The notes under the pieces were generated by a model, which was not told the origin of the DNA, ran no database searches, and was given only the letters and a program-made list of their open reading frames with translations. From positions 1 through 39,493 of the forward strand of contig JAIQFG010000045.1 of NCBI GenBank assembly GCA_020073375.1: a DNA stretch of 39,493 nucleotides, given 5' to 3'. Positions 7,535 to 14,901 of the stretch are shown here, one piece after another. Each line of letters begins with the position of its first letter. Position 1 is the first letter of the stretch. A program made the position numbers and the translations under genes. This DNA comes from Terriglobia bacterium. Lineage in GTDB: Bacteria > Acidobacteriota > Terriglobia > Acidiferrales > UBA7541.

Positions 7535-8011
7535 ATGTCCGTAAATAGAGTCATTCTAGTTGGGCGATTGGGCAAGGATCCGGAGACTCGGTACACGGGC
7601 GGCGGGCAAGCTGTCTGCCACTTTTCGCTCGCGACGGACGAGACTTTCAAGGACCGATCCGGCGAACGCCAAAAACGCACCGAGTGGCATAGGATCACGG
7701 TGTGGGGTAAGCAGGCGGAGATCGCCCAGCAGTATCTGAAAAAGGGCTCCCAAATCTATTTGGAAGGCAGCATCCGAACCAACGAATATACCGATAAGGA
7801 AGGACAAAAGAAAACCAGCTACGAGATCAACTGCAGCAATTTCCGCATGCTCGGTTCCCGCTCGGACTCGATGGCTGCAGGCAGCGGCGCATCCCGCCCC
7901 ATGTCCGCCCCGTCGGGAAATTCCGGCGGAGATTACGATCAGGAAGCCCCCGCGCGCTCCATGGACGACCAGGCCGGCCCCGAAGTAACCGACGAAGACA
8001 TCCCGTTCTAA
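7535..8011 (+). CDS. ssb: Single-stranded DNA-binding protein
   Basis: Binds ssDNA during replication, repair and recombination. The 158-aa product has the N-terminal OB fold (MSVNRVILVGRLGKDPETRYT, TEWHRITVWGKQAEIAQQYLKKGSQIYLEGSIRT, YEINCSNFRMLG), a disordered Gly/Ser/Ala-rich linker from about 115, and the acidic tip DEDIPF that docks partner proteins. GGAGA at 7524 serves the ATG. It stands alone, whereas many bacteria place ssb between rpsF and rpsR, so this may be a free-standing or second copy. A hairpin with a short T-run follows the stop. Confidence 0.96.
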   Translation: MSVNRVILVGRLGKDPETRYTGGGQAVCHFSLATDETFKDRSGERQKRTEWHRITVWGKQAEIAQQYLKKGSQIYLEGSIRTNEYTDKEGQKKTSYEINCSNFRMLGSRSDSMAAGSGASRPMSAPSGNSGGDYDQEAPARSMDDQAGPEVTDEDIPF

Positions 8012-8018
8012 CCAGTAG

Positions 8019-8045
8019 GACAGGCTTCAGCCTGTCGCTTTTCAC
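8019..8045 (+). terminator. Candidate hairpin terminator after ssb
   Basis: GACAGGC-TTCA-GCCTGTC (7-bp stem, 8019-8036) is followed by GCTTTTC. The apex GGCTTCAGCC is the same as in the dispersed hairpin repeats, so it may be a repeat fragment serving as a terminator. Confidence 0.4.
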
Positions 8046-8134
8046 TTTAGGTTTGCACCTCGGCCCGAAAAATTGAAACGTTTCCCACTCACACCGCAGC
8101 ATGCAACTTAATTCCAACTGCGCCGCCCCCAGGT

Positions 8135-8160
8135 AGCACAGGCATTCTTGCCTGTGTGCT
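8135..8160. repeat. GCACAGGC hairpin
   Basis: AGCACAGGC-ATTCTT-GCCTGTGTGCT forms a stem with one bulge followed by TTTTC. It lies between the convergent ssb and MacB-like permease genes. Confidence 0.45.
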
Positions 8161-8205
8161 TTTCAAAATCGCAACCGAATCGTTGATTTCCCAATCTTCA
8201 CAAAC

Positions 8206-8238
8206 ATGCATCGCAGTGCAAACGGCGCTGTGATGCAT
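8206..8238 (+). other. 14-bp stem hairpin abutting the MacB-like permease stop
   Basis: ATGCATCGCAGTGC, a 5-nt AAACG loop, then GCGCTGTGATGCAT. All 14 positions pair in a plus-strand RNA if two G-U wobbles are allowed; in the minus-strand RNA those two become A-C mismatches. It ends one base before the permease stop codon. No T-run follows. Confidence 0.5.
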
Positions 8239-8239
8239 G

Positions 8240-9457
8240 TTACTCATACCGCAGCGCCTCAATCGGATCCAGTTGCGCCGCCTTATGCGCCGGGTAATAC
8301 CCGAAAATTACCCCCACCAGCGTCGAAAAAATCACCGCTGCAACCACCGCCTTCCCCGATATCAGCGTCGGCCACTGCAGCAAATTCGCGATCAGCATCG
8401 ACCCAATCAGCCCTAATATGATTCCTATCGCCCCTCCCATCATGCTCAGCGTCACCGCCTCCACCAGAAACTGCATGCGCACATCCTTCTCCGTCGCCCC
8501 CACTGCCATGCGCACCCCGATTTCCCGCGTCCTTTCCGTCACCGACACCAGCATGATGTTCATGATCCCGATTCCGCCCACCACCAGCGACACCGACGCA
8601 ATCCCCCCCAGCAGCATCGTCATCGTTGACTGCGTCTGGTTCTGCAGGTCCGCGATATCCGCCTGCGTGCGGATCATGAAATCGTCGTCGCTCCCCGCGC
8701 GAATCCGGTGCCGCTCGCGCAATAAACTCGTAATCGGCGCCACCGCCGCCACCGACGCTTCCTGCGACACCGCCGACGCCGCGATAAACTGCAGCCAGGT
8801 AATCCCCGAAATCTTCCGCTGCACCGTCGTATACGGCGCGAAAATCACGTCGTCCTGATCCTGCCCGTTCACGTTCTGCCCCTTCGATTCCAGCACCCCG
8901 TCCACGCGAAACGGCAGATTCCCGATGCGCATCGTCTTCCCGATCGGATCGTCGGTCCCAAATAAAATTCTCGCCACCGTCGTCCCGATCACGCACACAT
9001 TGGCCGCCAGGTCCACCTCTTCATTGCTGAATACAGACCCCGCCTGCACCGGCCACGTCCGGATATCGAAATAATTCGGCGTCGTCCCCGTAATCGCTGT
9101 GTTCCAGTTCTGGTCGCCGTACACCACCTGCTGCCGGCTCGTCAACGCCGGCGCGGCCTGCTTGATCAACGGAATTTCCGCAAGGATCGCGTTCATGTCG
9201 TCCACCGTCAGCGTTTTCACCCCGCCGTATCCCTGCCTTACTCCGCCCGCCCGGTTGCTCCCCGCCGCGATGAACACGGCGTTGGTCCCCATCGCTTGAA
9301 TCCCCTGCTGCACAATGTACTGCGCCCCCTGCCCGATGCTCACCACCGCAATCACCGCCCCCACGCCAATCACAATCCCCAGCATGGTCAGCGCCGACCG
9401 CATCTTGTTCCGGGCCAGCGCCCGCAGCGCCAGCCGAAATGTATTCATGAAATCCAT
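8240..9457 (-). CDS. MacB/FtsX-type ABC transporter permease
   Basis: Inner-membrane, mechanotransmission-type permease that probably drives export of an envelope substrate together with the ATPase and MacA-like adaptor upstream. The 405-aa product starts MDFMNTFRLALRALARNKMRSALTMLGIVIGVGAVIAVVSIGQGAQ, the typical cytoplasmic stub plus first helix. A periplasmic core domain covers about 55-275, and three C-terminal helices follow (MTMLLGGIASVSLVVGGIGIMNIMLVSVTERTREIGVRMAVGA, then two more, ending AAQLDPIEALRYE). In E. coli MacB the ATPase and permease are one polypeptide; here they are separate genes with 122 bp between them. A second ATG at codon 4 is an alternative start. Confidence 0.93.
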   Translation of the reverse strand: MDFMNTFRLALRALARNKMRSALTMLGIVIGVGAVIAVVSIGQGAQYIVQQGIQAMGTNAVFIAAGSNRAGGVRQGYGGVKTLTVDDMNAILAEIPLIKQAAPALTSRQQVVYGDQNWNTAITGTTPNYFDIRTWPVQAGSVFSNEEVDLAANVCVIGTTVARILFGTDDPIGKTMRIGNLPFRVDGVLESKGQNVNGQDQDDVIFAPYTTVQRKISGITWLQFIAASAVSQEASVAAVAPITSLLRERHRIRAGSDDDFMIRTQADIADLQNQTQSTMTMLLGGIASVSLVVGGIGIMNIMLVSVTERTREIGVRMAVGATEKDVRMQFLVEAVTLSMMGGAIGIILGLIGSMLIANLLQWPTLISGKAVVAAVIFSTLVGVIFGYYPAHKAAQLDPIEALRYE

Positions 9458-9475
9458 GTTTTTTCACCGCCATTC

Positions 9476-9594
9476 CATTCACAAAACCGCTAACCGAATC
9501 CTTGTAGGGCACGGCTTCAGCCGTGCCAAACCCTCGCTAACTTAAGCCGGCTTCAGCCGCTGGCGCATTTGAATCGGGTTCACCCCGCACCCGT
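9476..9594. repeat. Decayed copy D of the 120-bp hairpin repeat
   Basis: TTGTAGGG, hairpin GGCACGGCTTCAGCCGTGCC, then GCCGGCTTCAGCCGCTGGCG at the spacing of the intact copies. Its first hairpin has a different stem from the other copies but still pairs perfectly. The outer arms pair only weakly (AACCGAATCC against GAATCGGGTT). The right end overlaps the last codons and stop of the ATPase gene. Boundaries are extrapolated. Confidence 0.5.
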
Positions 9595-10431
9595 CCCCGC
9601 CCCGCCCGCCGCGCCCGCATCCTCGGCCGCCTCTTCCTCCGCCGTCGGCATCGCCTTCAACACCTCCCGCGCATTCAGCCGCTCTTCCACCAGCCTGTCC
9701 CTTTTCAATTTTCCGTCGCGAAATTCCAGATTCCGCTTGGTAAACTGCGCGATGTCCGGCTCGTGCGTCACCAGCACGATCGTCAGCCCCTGCTCCTCAT
9801 TCAGCGTCTGCAGAATTTCCATGATCTCAATCGACGTTCGGCTGTCCAGATTCCCCGTCGGCTCGTCCGCCAGCAGAATCGCCGGCTGGTTCACCAATCC
9901 CCGCGCGATCGCCACGCGCTGTTGTTGCCCGCCCGATAGCTGCGACGGGTGATGCCCCGCCCGGTCGGCCAGCCCCACGCGCCTCAGCGACTCCATCGCC
10001 CGCCTCGTCCGCTCTTCCGGTTTGATCCCTGCGTACACCGTCGGCAATTCCACGTTCTCCAGCGCCGACGTCCGCGAAAGCAAATTAAATTGCTGAAACA
10101 CGAATCCCAATTTCTTGTTCCGGATCCGCGCCAGCTCGTCCTTGGACATCCCCGAAACATCCACGCCATCCAGAAAATATCGCCCCTTGGTCGGCCGGTC
10201 CAGGCACCCCAGAATATTCATGACCGTCGATTTCCCCGACCCCGACGGCCCCATCACCGCCACAAATTCCCCCGCCATCACCTCCAGCGAAACCCCGCGC
10301 AGCGCCTGCACCTGAATCTCTCCCAGGTCGTACGTCTTGTATACGTTCTCCAGCCGAATCACCGGCTCGCCCTTGCCCCCCGTTCGCTCCATCTCCGCCG
10401 CCGGTAATATTTGTTCGGCCATGTTCATCAT
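9580..10431 (-). CDS. MacB/LolD-type ABC transporter ATPase
   Basis: Hydrolyses ATP to drive the permease encoded just downstream. The 283-aa product shows Walker A GPSGSGKST, Q-loop FVFQQFNLL, signature LSGGQQQR, Walker B ILLADEPTG with the catalytic Glu, and the H-loop VTHEPD. The TYDLGEIQVQALRGVSLEV start and the NLLSRTSALENVELP segment are typical of the MacB/LolD/FtsE group. The C-terminus carries an unusual tail (EEEAAEDAGAAGGAGTGAG) ending inside a hairpin repeat. Methionines at codons 1, 2 and 4 are all possible starts. Confidence 0.94.
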   Translation of the reverse strand: MMNMAEQILPAAEMERTGGKGEPVIRLENVYKTYDLGEIQVQALRGVSLEVMAGEFVAVMGPSGSGKSTVMNILGCLDRPTKGRYFLDGVDVSGMSKDELARIRNKKLGFVFQQFNLLSRTSALENVELPTVYAGIKPEERTRRAMESLRRVGLADRAGHHPSQLSGGQQQRVAIARGLVNQPAILLADEPTGNLDSRTSIEIMEILQTLNEEQGLTIVLVTHEPDIAQFTKRNLEFRDGKLKRDRLVEERLNAREVLKAMPTAEEEAAEDAGAAGGAGTGAG

Positions 10432-10545
10432 CGCCCGGAAACATCAAGCCCGATCCCAGCATAAAAAATTAATCCAAGCCTGACAATTCTGCTTTGTGGC
10501 TCGCGGCTTCGCCCGCGACATCAAGCCTCAAAAAAAAATCTGGGC

Positions 10546-10673
10546 TTTAGAGTCTGTGTGAGAACTCACAATTCCTTGTGGGTCGTGGCTTCAGCCACGA
10601 CATAAAGGAAGCAAAATCAGTGCGGCTTCAGCCGCTGGCGGCGCGAAAGTGGAGTTCTCACACAGACTCTTTA
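10546..10673. repeat. 4-bp TTTA target-site duplication flanking copy B
   Basis: TTTA at 10546-10549 and TTTA at 10670-10673 immediately flank copy B. Removing copy B and one TTTA restores GGGCTTTAGCCC, a perfect hairpin of the older copy E. Confidence 0.7.
10550..10669. mobile_element. 120-bp hairpin (MITE-like) repeat, copy B
   Basis: Perfect 18-bp terminal inverted repeats GAGTCTGTGTGAGAACTC (10550-10567 and the complement at 10652-10669) enclose hairpin 1 GTCGTGGCTTCAGCCACGAC and hairpin 2 GCGGCTTCAGCCGC, the latter followed by CTGGCG. Being perfect and flanked by an intact target duplication, it looks like the youngest copy. It encodes nothing, so any mobility would need an enzyme supplied from elsewhere. 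Confidence 0.8.
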
Positions 10674-10716
10674 GCCCTTGGCTCGCGCCTCACGCCCCAC
10701 TCGCAAACATCCACTC

Positions 10717-12390
10717 CTAGAACCTCCGCGGCGTCCCCGCAGCCGGCCCCGCGGGCCCCGCCACCGGATTCGCAATTTTCGCCGTAGTCGCTTTCGTCAC
10801 CGACTGCCCAATCACCAAATCGTCCGACGGCTGCAAATTCCCCTTAGTCATGGCCGTAAATGTAAAGTCAGTCACCCCGATCCCCACCTGCACCGGCTCC
10901 AGTGATTTGTCCGGCAGCAGTTTCCACACAATGGCCGAATCCTCGTGCTGGCTGTTCGCGCCTGCAGCCCCGGCACGCCCGCCACGCCCGCCGCTCCCTC
11001 CACTGCCGCCAGCCCCGCCACCGTTGCCCCCATTCCCGCTCGGTCGCCGCCCTGCTCCCCCTCCGCCCTGCTTGCCTTGACCGCCTCCGCCGCCAGCGCC
11101 TCCGGCAGGAGCCGCCGCGCTTTCAGCCCTGCCCGCCGCTCCCGCCCCTCCCGCTTGCCCTGCCGCAGCCCCGCCCGCAGGAGCGCTCGCCGCCGCCATC
11201 CGCCCCGCAGCCGTCGCTCCGCCCGAAGCAATCCCGTATTTCGCATACAGCTTCTGCCGTTCGCTATCGGTCATATCCGGCTTGAACCGCAACGCCCCGT
11301 TTGGAATCTTCACCACGTTGTTCGCCCACGCCACCGGAATCGAAACGTACGCCGTCATTCCCGGAAACAACCGCACGTCCGGATTATCGAACTCCACGGT
11401 CGTGTTGTACGTCACCACATTCTGAATCGTCGCCGCGTTCATGCGCACCTGCTGGACGTGCCCGTAAAATGTTTCCCGCGGAAACGTATCCACCCGAAAC
11501 GTCGCCTGTGCCCCCACCTGAATCCGCCCCACGTCCGCCTCGTCCGTGTTCGTGTACACCAGCATGTGCGTCAAGTCCTGCCCGATGCTGAACAAATTCG
11601 GCGCCTGCAAACTGGCCGCCACCGGCTGCCCCACGTTCACCGTACGGTTGATCACCGTGCCGTCAATCGGCGCCCGGATCGTGCAATAACTCAGTTGCAG
11701 CCTGGCCGACGCCACCGCCGCCTTCTTCATCAGCAGTTGCGCCTTGGATTGGTCGCGCTGCGCGATGGTTGCCGCCAGTTGCGCCTCGGACTGTTTTTCC
11801 TGCGCCTGCGCGGCATGTTCGCTGGCCACGGCCGTGTCATAGTTTGCCTGCGCATCGTCCTTCTGCTGCGCGGAGAATACGCCCTGCTCCGTCAGTGATT
11901 TTATTCGCGTCAGTTGCGTTTCCATATCCACGGTTCCCGCGTGCGCCTTGGCCACATTGGCCTTCATCGTTCCCACATTGGCGCGAGATGTCTCAATCTG
12001 CGCCTCCAGATTCGCCACGTTGGCCACCGCGTTCTGGTAATCCGCCTGAGCCTGATTCAGCTGGTTCTGGAACGGCACCGGATCGATCTCCGCCAGGATG
12101 TCGCCTTTCTTCACCCTGGAGTTGAAATCCACGTTGATAGCCACCACATTACCCGATACCACCGACCCCACCGGCACCGTATTCACCGGATTAATCGTTC
12201 CGGTGGCCTGCACCACCTGCGAAATGTCTCCCTGCTCCACCTTGGCCGTGAAGTAATTCGCCGTGGTCCGCCCGCCCACCGTCACAAATCCCGCGTACAG
12301 CAGCAGCACCACCGGCGGAGCCACCAGCAGCGCGCGCTGCATCATCGACCGCGCCCACATTCCCTTCAATTTTTCAGTGAGGCGTCCCAT
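10717..12390 (-). CDS. macA: MacA-like periplasmic adaptor (HlyD/RND membrane fusion protein)
   Basis: Bridges the inner-membrane MacB-like transporter to an outer-membrane channel; no TolC-like gene lies in this window. The 557-aa product has a membrane anchor at about residues 20-38, and first barrel and lipoyl halves (VEQGDISQVVQATGTINPVNTVPVGSVVSG, SRVKKGDILAEIDP). A long alpha-helical hairpin spans about 105-232, followed by the second lipoyl half YCTIRAPIDGTVINR (235-249), a beta-barrel and a membrane-proximal domain. An insert of about 90 residues (388-479) is almost pure Gly/Ala/Ser/Arg with QG runs and interrupts the membrane-proximal domain, which resumes at DSAIVWKLLPDKSLEPVQVGIG. 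Typical MacA is about 370-420 aa; the insert accounts for much of the excess. Confidence 0.9.
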   Translation of the reverse strand: MGRLTEKLKGMWARSMMQRALLVAPPVVLLLYAGFVTVGGRTTANYFTAKVEQGDISQVVQATGTINPVNTVPVGSVVSGNVVAINVDFNSRVKKGDILAEIDPVPFQNQLNQAQADYQNAVANVANLEAQIETSRANVGTMKANVAKAHAGTVDMETQLTRIKSLTEQGVFSAQQKDDAQANYDTAVASEHAAQAQEKQSEAQLAATIAQRDQSKAQLLMKKAAVASARLQLSYCTIRAPIDGTVINRTVNVGQPVAASLQAPNLFSIGQDLTHMLVYTNTDEADVGRIQVGAQATFRVDTFPRETFYGHVQQVRMNAATIQNVVTYNTTVEFDNPDVRLFPGMTAYVSIPVAWANNVVKIPNGALRFKPDMTDSERQKLYAKYGIASGGATAAGRMAAASAPAGGAAAGQAGGAGAAGRAESAAAPAGGAGGGGGQGKQGGGGAGRRPSGNGGNGGGAGGSGGSGGRGGRAGAAGANSQHEDSAIVWKLLPDKSLEPVQVGIGVTDFTFTAMTKGNLQPSDDLVIGQSVTKATTAKIANPVAGPAGPAAGTPRRF

Positions 12391-12657
12391 ACCCTTTGTC
12401 CCCGCATTCCGCCGCGTATTCCCGGCTCACTATGAACTACGCCATGGACAACCCTGAAGTTTCATCTTTTATTCGTGGGGGACTTTCGCTCGAAGCCCTG
12501 CGAAACCGATTCGTGGCCGAATCATCGTGGCTCCAGCAAAGCAATACTACGGTTGGAGGGCCGGGCTTCAGGATGGCCGCGCTTCAGCCCGGCCGAACCG
12601 CATTTTCTTTTTTTTCGGCTTCAGCCGCTGAAGCTCTCGCCGTCGCCGCCGCGCAAA
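12391..12657. other. Gap with hairpin repeats between the Spy-like and adaptor genes
   Basis: The 267-bp gap contains an imperfect GGCCGGGCTTCA / GCTTCAGCCCGGCC arrangement at about 12558-12595 and CGGCTTCAGCCGCTGAAGC at 12618-12636. These share the GGCTTCAGCC apex with the 120-bp family but lack a recognisable full copy. No gene is seen. Confidence 0.5.
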
Positions 12658-13062
12658 TCACCGCCCCTGCTCCGCATTGCGCCGCCGCCGGTCCTCATCC
12701 ATCTGCCGCAGCAAATCCTCAAACTTCGGCCGCTGCTCCGCCGTCAATGTCTCTCGAATCCGTTCCCGCCCTTCGTGCCGCACGCGCTCGTATTCCGGGT
12801 CGAACTTGTCGTGCAACTCCGCGTAGTGCGCGCGCGTATCGCTGATAATCGCTTGTATCTGTTTCTGCTGATCCGCCGTCAGATTCAGATCCCGCGTGAA
12901 CATCGCCATCGTGCTCGCCGGATTGTGCGCCGTGGCCTGCGCGCGCGCCGCCTGCACCCGCGCCGATACCAAATACACTCCCACGCCACCCAGCGCGATC
13001 CCCAGCACGAACACCACCAGCACCAGCGCCACCGCCTTGCGATTTCCGTTGTTACCGTCCAT
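12658..13062 (-). CDS. Spy/CpxP-like LTxxQ periplasmic protein
   Basis: Probably a membrane-anchored or exported stress sensor or chaperone. The 134-aa product has one hydrophobic segment at about residues 9-31 (AVALVLVVFVLGIALGGVGVYLV). An all-helical region follows, with the LTADQQKQIQAIISDTRAHYAELHDKF and LTAEQRPKFEDLLRQMD pair of LTxxQ motifs that defines the Spy/CpxP/heavy-metal-resistance fold. GGAGAGG at 13067-13073 serves the ATG. Its start overlaps the end of the anti-sigma gene by 11 nt, indicating translational coupling. Which signal it senses cannot be told from sequence. Confidence 0.8.
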   Translation of the reverse strand: MDGNNGNRKAVALVLVVFVLGIALGGVGVYLVSARVQAARAQATAHNPASTMAMFTRDLNLTADQQKQIQAIISDTRAHYAELHDKFDPEYERVRHEGRERIRETLTAEQRPKFEDLLRQMDEDRRRRNAEQGR

Positions 13063-13540
13063 TGGACCTCTCCGCCAGCGATTGCAGCACTTCCTCGTTG
13101 CTTACCGGATCCTGCGGAGGCTGCGGCAATTCGCTCGCGCTGATCTCCGTGCTGCTTGGTACCTGCGCCGCATTTCGCCCTGGCGCCAGTCCCACCAGAT
13201 ACGCTGACAGCGCGAACAACACCAGCGCCGCGGTCAGCGCCAGCCGCGAAGCCAGTGCCTCCAGCGGCCTCCAGAACGCCGCCGGAGATTCCGCGCGCGC
13301 CTTCTCCTCCCGAATTTTCGCCATCACTCCCGCCAGGAACGCCGGGTGCGCTTCGTCCGCCGGCTCCAGGGCTTCCCGCAATAAGTCGCCCGCCAGGCGC
13401 GAATCCTCCAGCGCCCCGCGGCACGCCTCGCACTCGCCCAGGTGGCGCTCCAGTTCACGGTCCCGCGCGCCGCCCAGATAATCCTCCAGGCGCGCTTCCA
13501 TCCTTCGGCAACCCTTTGAAGATTTCGATGTGTTAAACAA
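13052..13540 (-). CDS. Zinc-finger (ZAS) anti-sigma factor
   Basis: Probably a membrane-bound inhibitor of the ECF sigma factor encoded immediately upstream. I prefer the TTG at 13540: it has AAGGAG 8 nt upstream and keeps C11, which completes the ZAS pattern C11 ... H33xxxC37xxC40 (HLGECEAC). The alternative ATG at codon 14 would lose C11. The cytoplasmic domain covers about residues 1-85, one membrane helix lies at about 98-118 (LALTAALVLFALSAYLVGLA), and a short Pro/Glu-rich periplasmic tail follows. The start overlaps the sigma stop by 8 nt and the end overlaps the Spy-like gene by 11 nt, so the three genes are tightly coupled. Confidence 0.85.
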   Translation of the reverse strand: MFNTSKSSKGCRRMEARLEDYLGGARDRELERHLGECEACRGALEDSRLAGDLLREALEPADEAHPAFLAGVMAKIREEKARAESPAAFWRPLEALASRLALTAALVLFALSAYLVGLAPGRNAAQVPSSTEISASELPQPPQDPVSNEEVLQSLAERSNGR

Positions 13541-14234
13541 TTTTCTCGCTCCTTCCCTGCCGCAGACCTTCCCGCGGAGCCGGTCGCGTTTGCATTCTCT
13601 TCCGGTACGTCTCCACCAGGCGGCCTCGTGCTCGAAATAGACGCACTTTCACCGTGTTCACGTTCAGGCCCAGGACCTCCCCGATTTCTTCTACTGAAAA
13701 TCCTTCCACTTCCTTCATTACCAGCATCATCTGGTCCTTCTCATCCAGCTGCCCCAGCAGCCGCTCGACCGTCTGCCGGTGCTCCACGCGCCGTGACGCG
13801 TCCTCGCGATGCTGCCCCGCTCCGAAGCTCTGCTCCGGCGCCGCATCCATCTTCCTCACCTGGTCTTCGCTCATATCCGACTCGTACACCAGCCGCCGCA
13901 CTTTCTTCTTCCGCAAATAGTCCCAGCACTCGTTCACCGCGATCTTGTACAGCCACGTCCCGAACGCCGACCGCATGTCAAAGCGCCGGATCGAAAAATA
14001 TGCCTTCGCGAACGCCTGCTGCGCCACGTCCTCCACGTCCTCGCTGCCCCGCAGGATCCGCCCGATCACCGCCAGCACCCGGTGCTGGTGCATCCGCACC
14101 AGGTCCTCGTATGCGTTGACCTCGCCCTTCTGCACCCGCCGGACCAGCGCCTTCTCGGCCTCCGCCGCCAATGGCTCTTTGCCCTTGCCGGCCTTCGGCC
14201 CGCGCACCAACTCTGAATTTGTGACGTTGGCCAT
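13533..14234 (-). CDS. ECF (RpoE-type) RNA polymerase sigma factor
   Basis: Directs RNA polymerase to stress promoters. The 233-aa product has sigma region 2 at about 45-110 (YEDLVRMHQHRVLAVIGRILRGSEDVEDVAQQAFAKAY, then FGTWLYKIAVNECWDYLRKKK), a linker rich in Gln and Arg, and region 4 at about 160-215 (LDEKDQMMLVMKEVEGFSVEEIGEVLGLNVNTVKVRLFRARGRL) with a clear helix-turn-helix. It is the first gene of the sigma, anti-sigma, Spy-like, MacA-like, MacB-like series. The divergent XRE gene starts 80 bp away, so the promoters share that gap. ECF factors usually autoregulate, but I could not identify a convincing -35/-10 pair for it. Confidence 0.93.
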   Translation of the reverse strand: MANVTNSELVRGPKAGKGKEPLAAEAEKALVRRVQKGEVNAYEDLVRMHQHRVLAVIGRILRGSEDVEDVAQQAFAKAYFSIRRFDMRSAFGTWLYKIAVNECWDYLRKKKVRRLVYESDMSEDQVRKMDAAPEQSFGAGQHREDASRRVEHRQTVERLLGQLDEKDQMMLVMKEVEGFSVEEIGEVLGLNVNTVKVRLFRARGRLVETYRKRMQTRPAPREGLRQGRSEKIV

Positions 14235-14288
14235 CGTTTTCCGGTTTCAGGGCGTTTCCTGCAATTCAACATTTCCCCTTGCAGCCAC

Positions 14289-14294
14289 TATAAC
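14289..14294 (+). promoter_or_regulatory. Candidate -10 box for the XRE regulator
   Basis: TATAAC lies about 20 bp before the ATG at 14314. The best -35, TTCAAC at 14265-14270, is weak and spaced 18 bp. The sigma-factor promoter must lie in the same 79-bp gap on the other strand. Confidence 0.3.
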
Positions 14295-14313
14295 ATTATG
14301 AAACAATGCCGAC

Positions 14314-14685
14314 ATGATTATTGGCGATCGCCTCCGCGCACTGCGCGAGGAAAAAAAGTTTTCCCAAGGGGACATCGAAAAGCGCACCGGATTGCTCCGT
14401 TGCTATATCTCCCGCGTTGAAAACGGCCATACCGTTCCGGCCATCGAAACGCTCGAGAAAATGGCTCGCGCCCTGGAAGTCCCTCTCTATCAACTTTTCT
14501 ATGACGGCGAAGAACCGCCCGAACTCCCCAACCTGCCCAAGCGCAAAAGCGCCGACGACATCGTCTGGGGAAGTTCCGGGAAAGAGGCGCGTCTACTGAA
14601 CAAGTTCCGCAGGCTGATGGGTCGCATCGAAGAACCCGACCGTCGGCTCCTGCTCTACATGGCTCAGAAGATGGCCACCCGCTAA
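14314..14685 (+). CDS. XRE-family helix-turn-helix regulator
   Basis: Small cytoplasmic DNA-binding protein of 123 aa. The N-terminal HTH_3 domain (about 3-62) reads IGDRLRALREEKKFSQGDIEKRTGLLRCYISRVENGHTVPAIETLEKMARALEVPLYQLF, the standard Cro/C1 pattern with recognition helix around RCYISRVENG. The C-terminal part (GKEARLLNKFRRLMGRIEEPDRRLLLYMAQKMA) is helical and probably mediates dimerisation. It is divergent from the sigma operon, so it could regulate that promoter or itself, but no operator is identifiable. The leader is short and lacks a good Shine-Dalgarno. Confidence 0.88.
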   Translation: MIIGDRLRALREEKKFSQGDIEKRTGLLRCYISRVENGHTVPAIETLEKMARALEVPLYQLFYDGEEPPELPNLPKRKSADDIVWGSSGKEARLLNKFRRLMGRIEEPDRRLLLYMAQKMATR

Positions 14686-14850
14686 TTTCAGCGGCTTCCC
14701 GATTTCCTCGGGACGGCACTTTCCGCCATACCGGCACATTGGCCCGGGCATCACCGCGAGCGCTCTGGAACCATCAGGCGATCCAACCCGGGCCATAACC
14801 ACTCCGCTCCATCTCCCAACCCTCGCCCTCCCCACTTCTCTACATCTGTT

Positions 14851-14890
14851 TTCTCTGTCCCCTCTGCGTCTTCTGTGTTGAGCCTTTGCC
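14851..14890 (+). repeat. CTCTGTGnn repeat
   Basis: TTCTCTGTCC, CCTCTGCGTC and TTCTGTGTTG units end in AGCCTTTGCC. It lies between the convergent XRE and guaA genes, 11 bp from the guaA stop. Confidence 0.65.
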
Positions 14891-14901
14891 TTCCCCCAAC
14901 T

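Larger units (their letters stand above)
10468..10712. repeat. Decayed copy E of the 120-bp hairpin repeat, interrupted by copy B
   Basis: TTTGTGG, a hairpin around CGCGGCTTCGCCCGCG, then the second hairpin GGGC-TTTA-GCCC followed by TTGGC. Copy B is inserted in the TTTA loop. Without that insert and the duplicated TTTA, the copy is about 121 bp by extrapolation from the intact copies. The outer arms no longer pair. It occupies the gap between the adaptor and ATPase genes. Confidence 0.6.

Noticed and set aside
12396..12845. A plus-strand frame through the gap upstream of the adaptor gene
   Set aside because: It runs through hairpin repeats and antisense to the Spy-like gene, with no ribosome site and no recognisable features.
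14323..14332. GGCGATCGCC palindrome near the XRE start as a possible operator
   Set aside because: It lies inside the first codons of the gene (IIGDRL) and is a common GC-rich octamer-type palindrome. There is no second copy nearby to support an operator.
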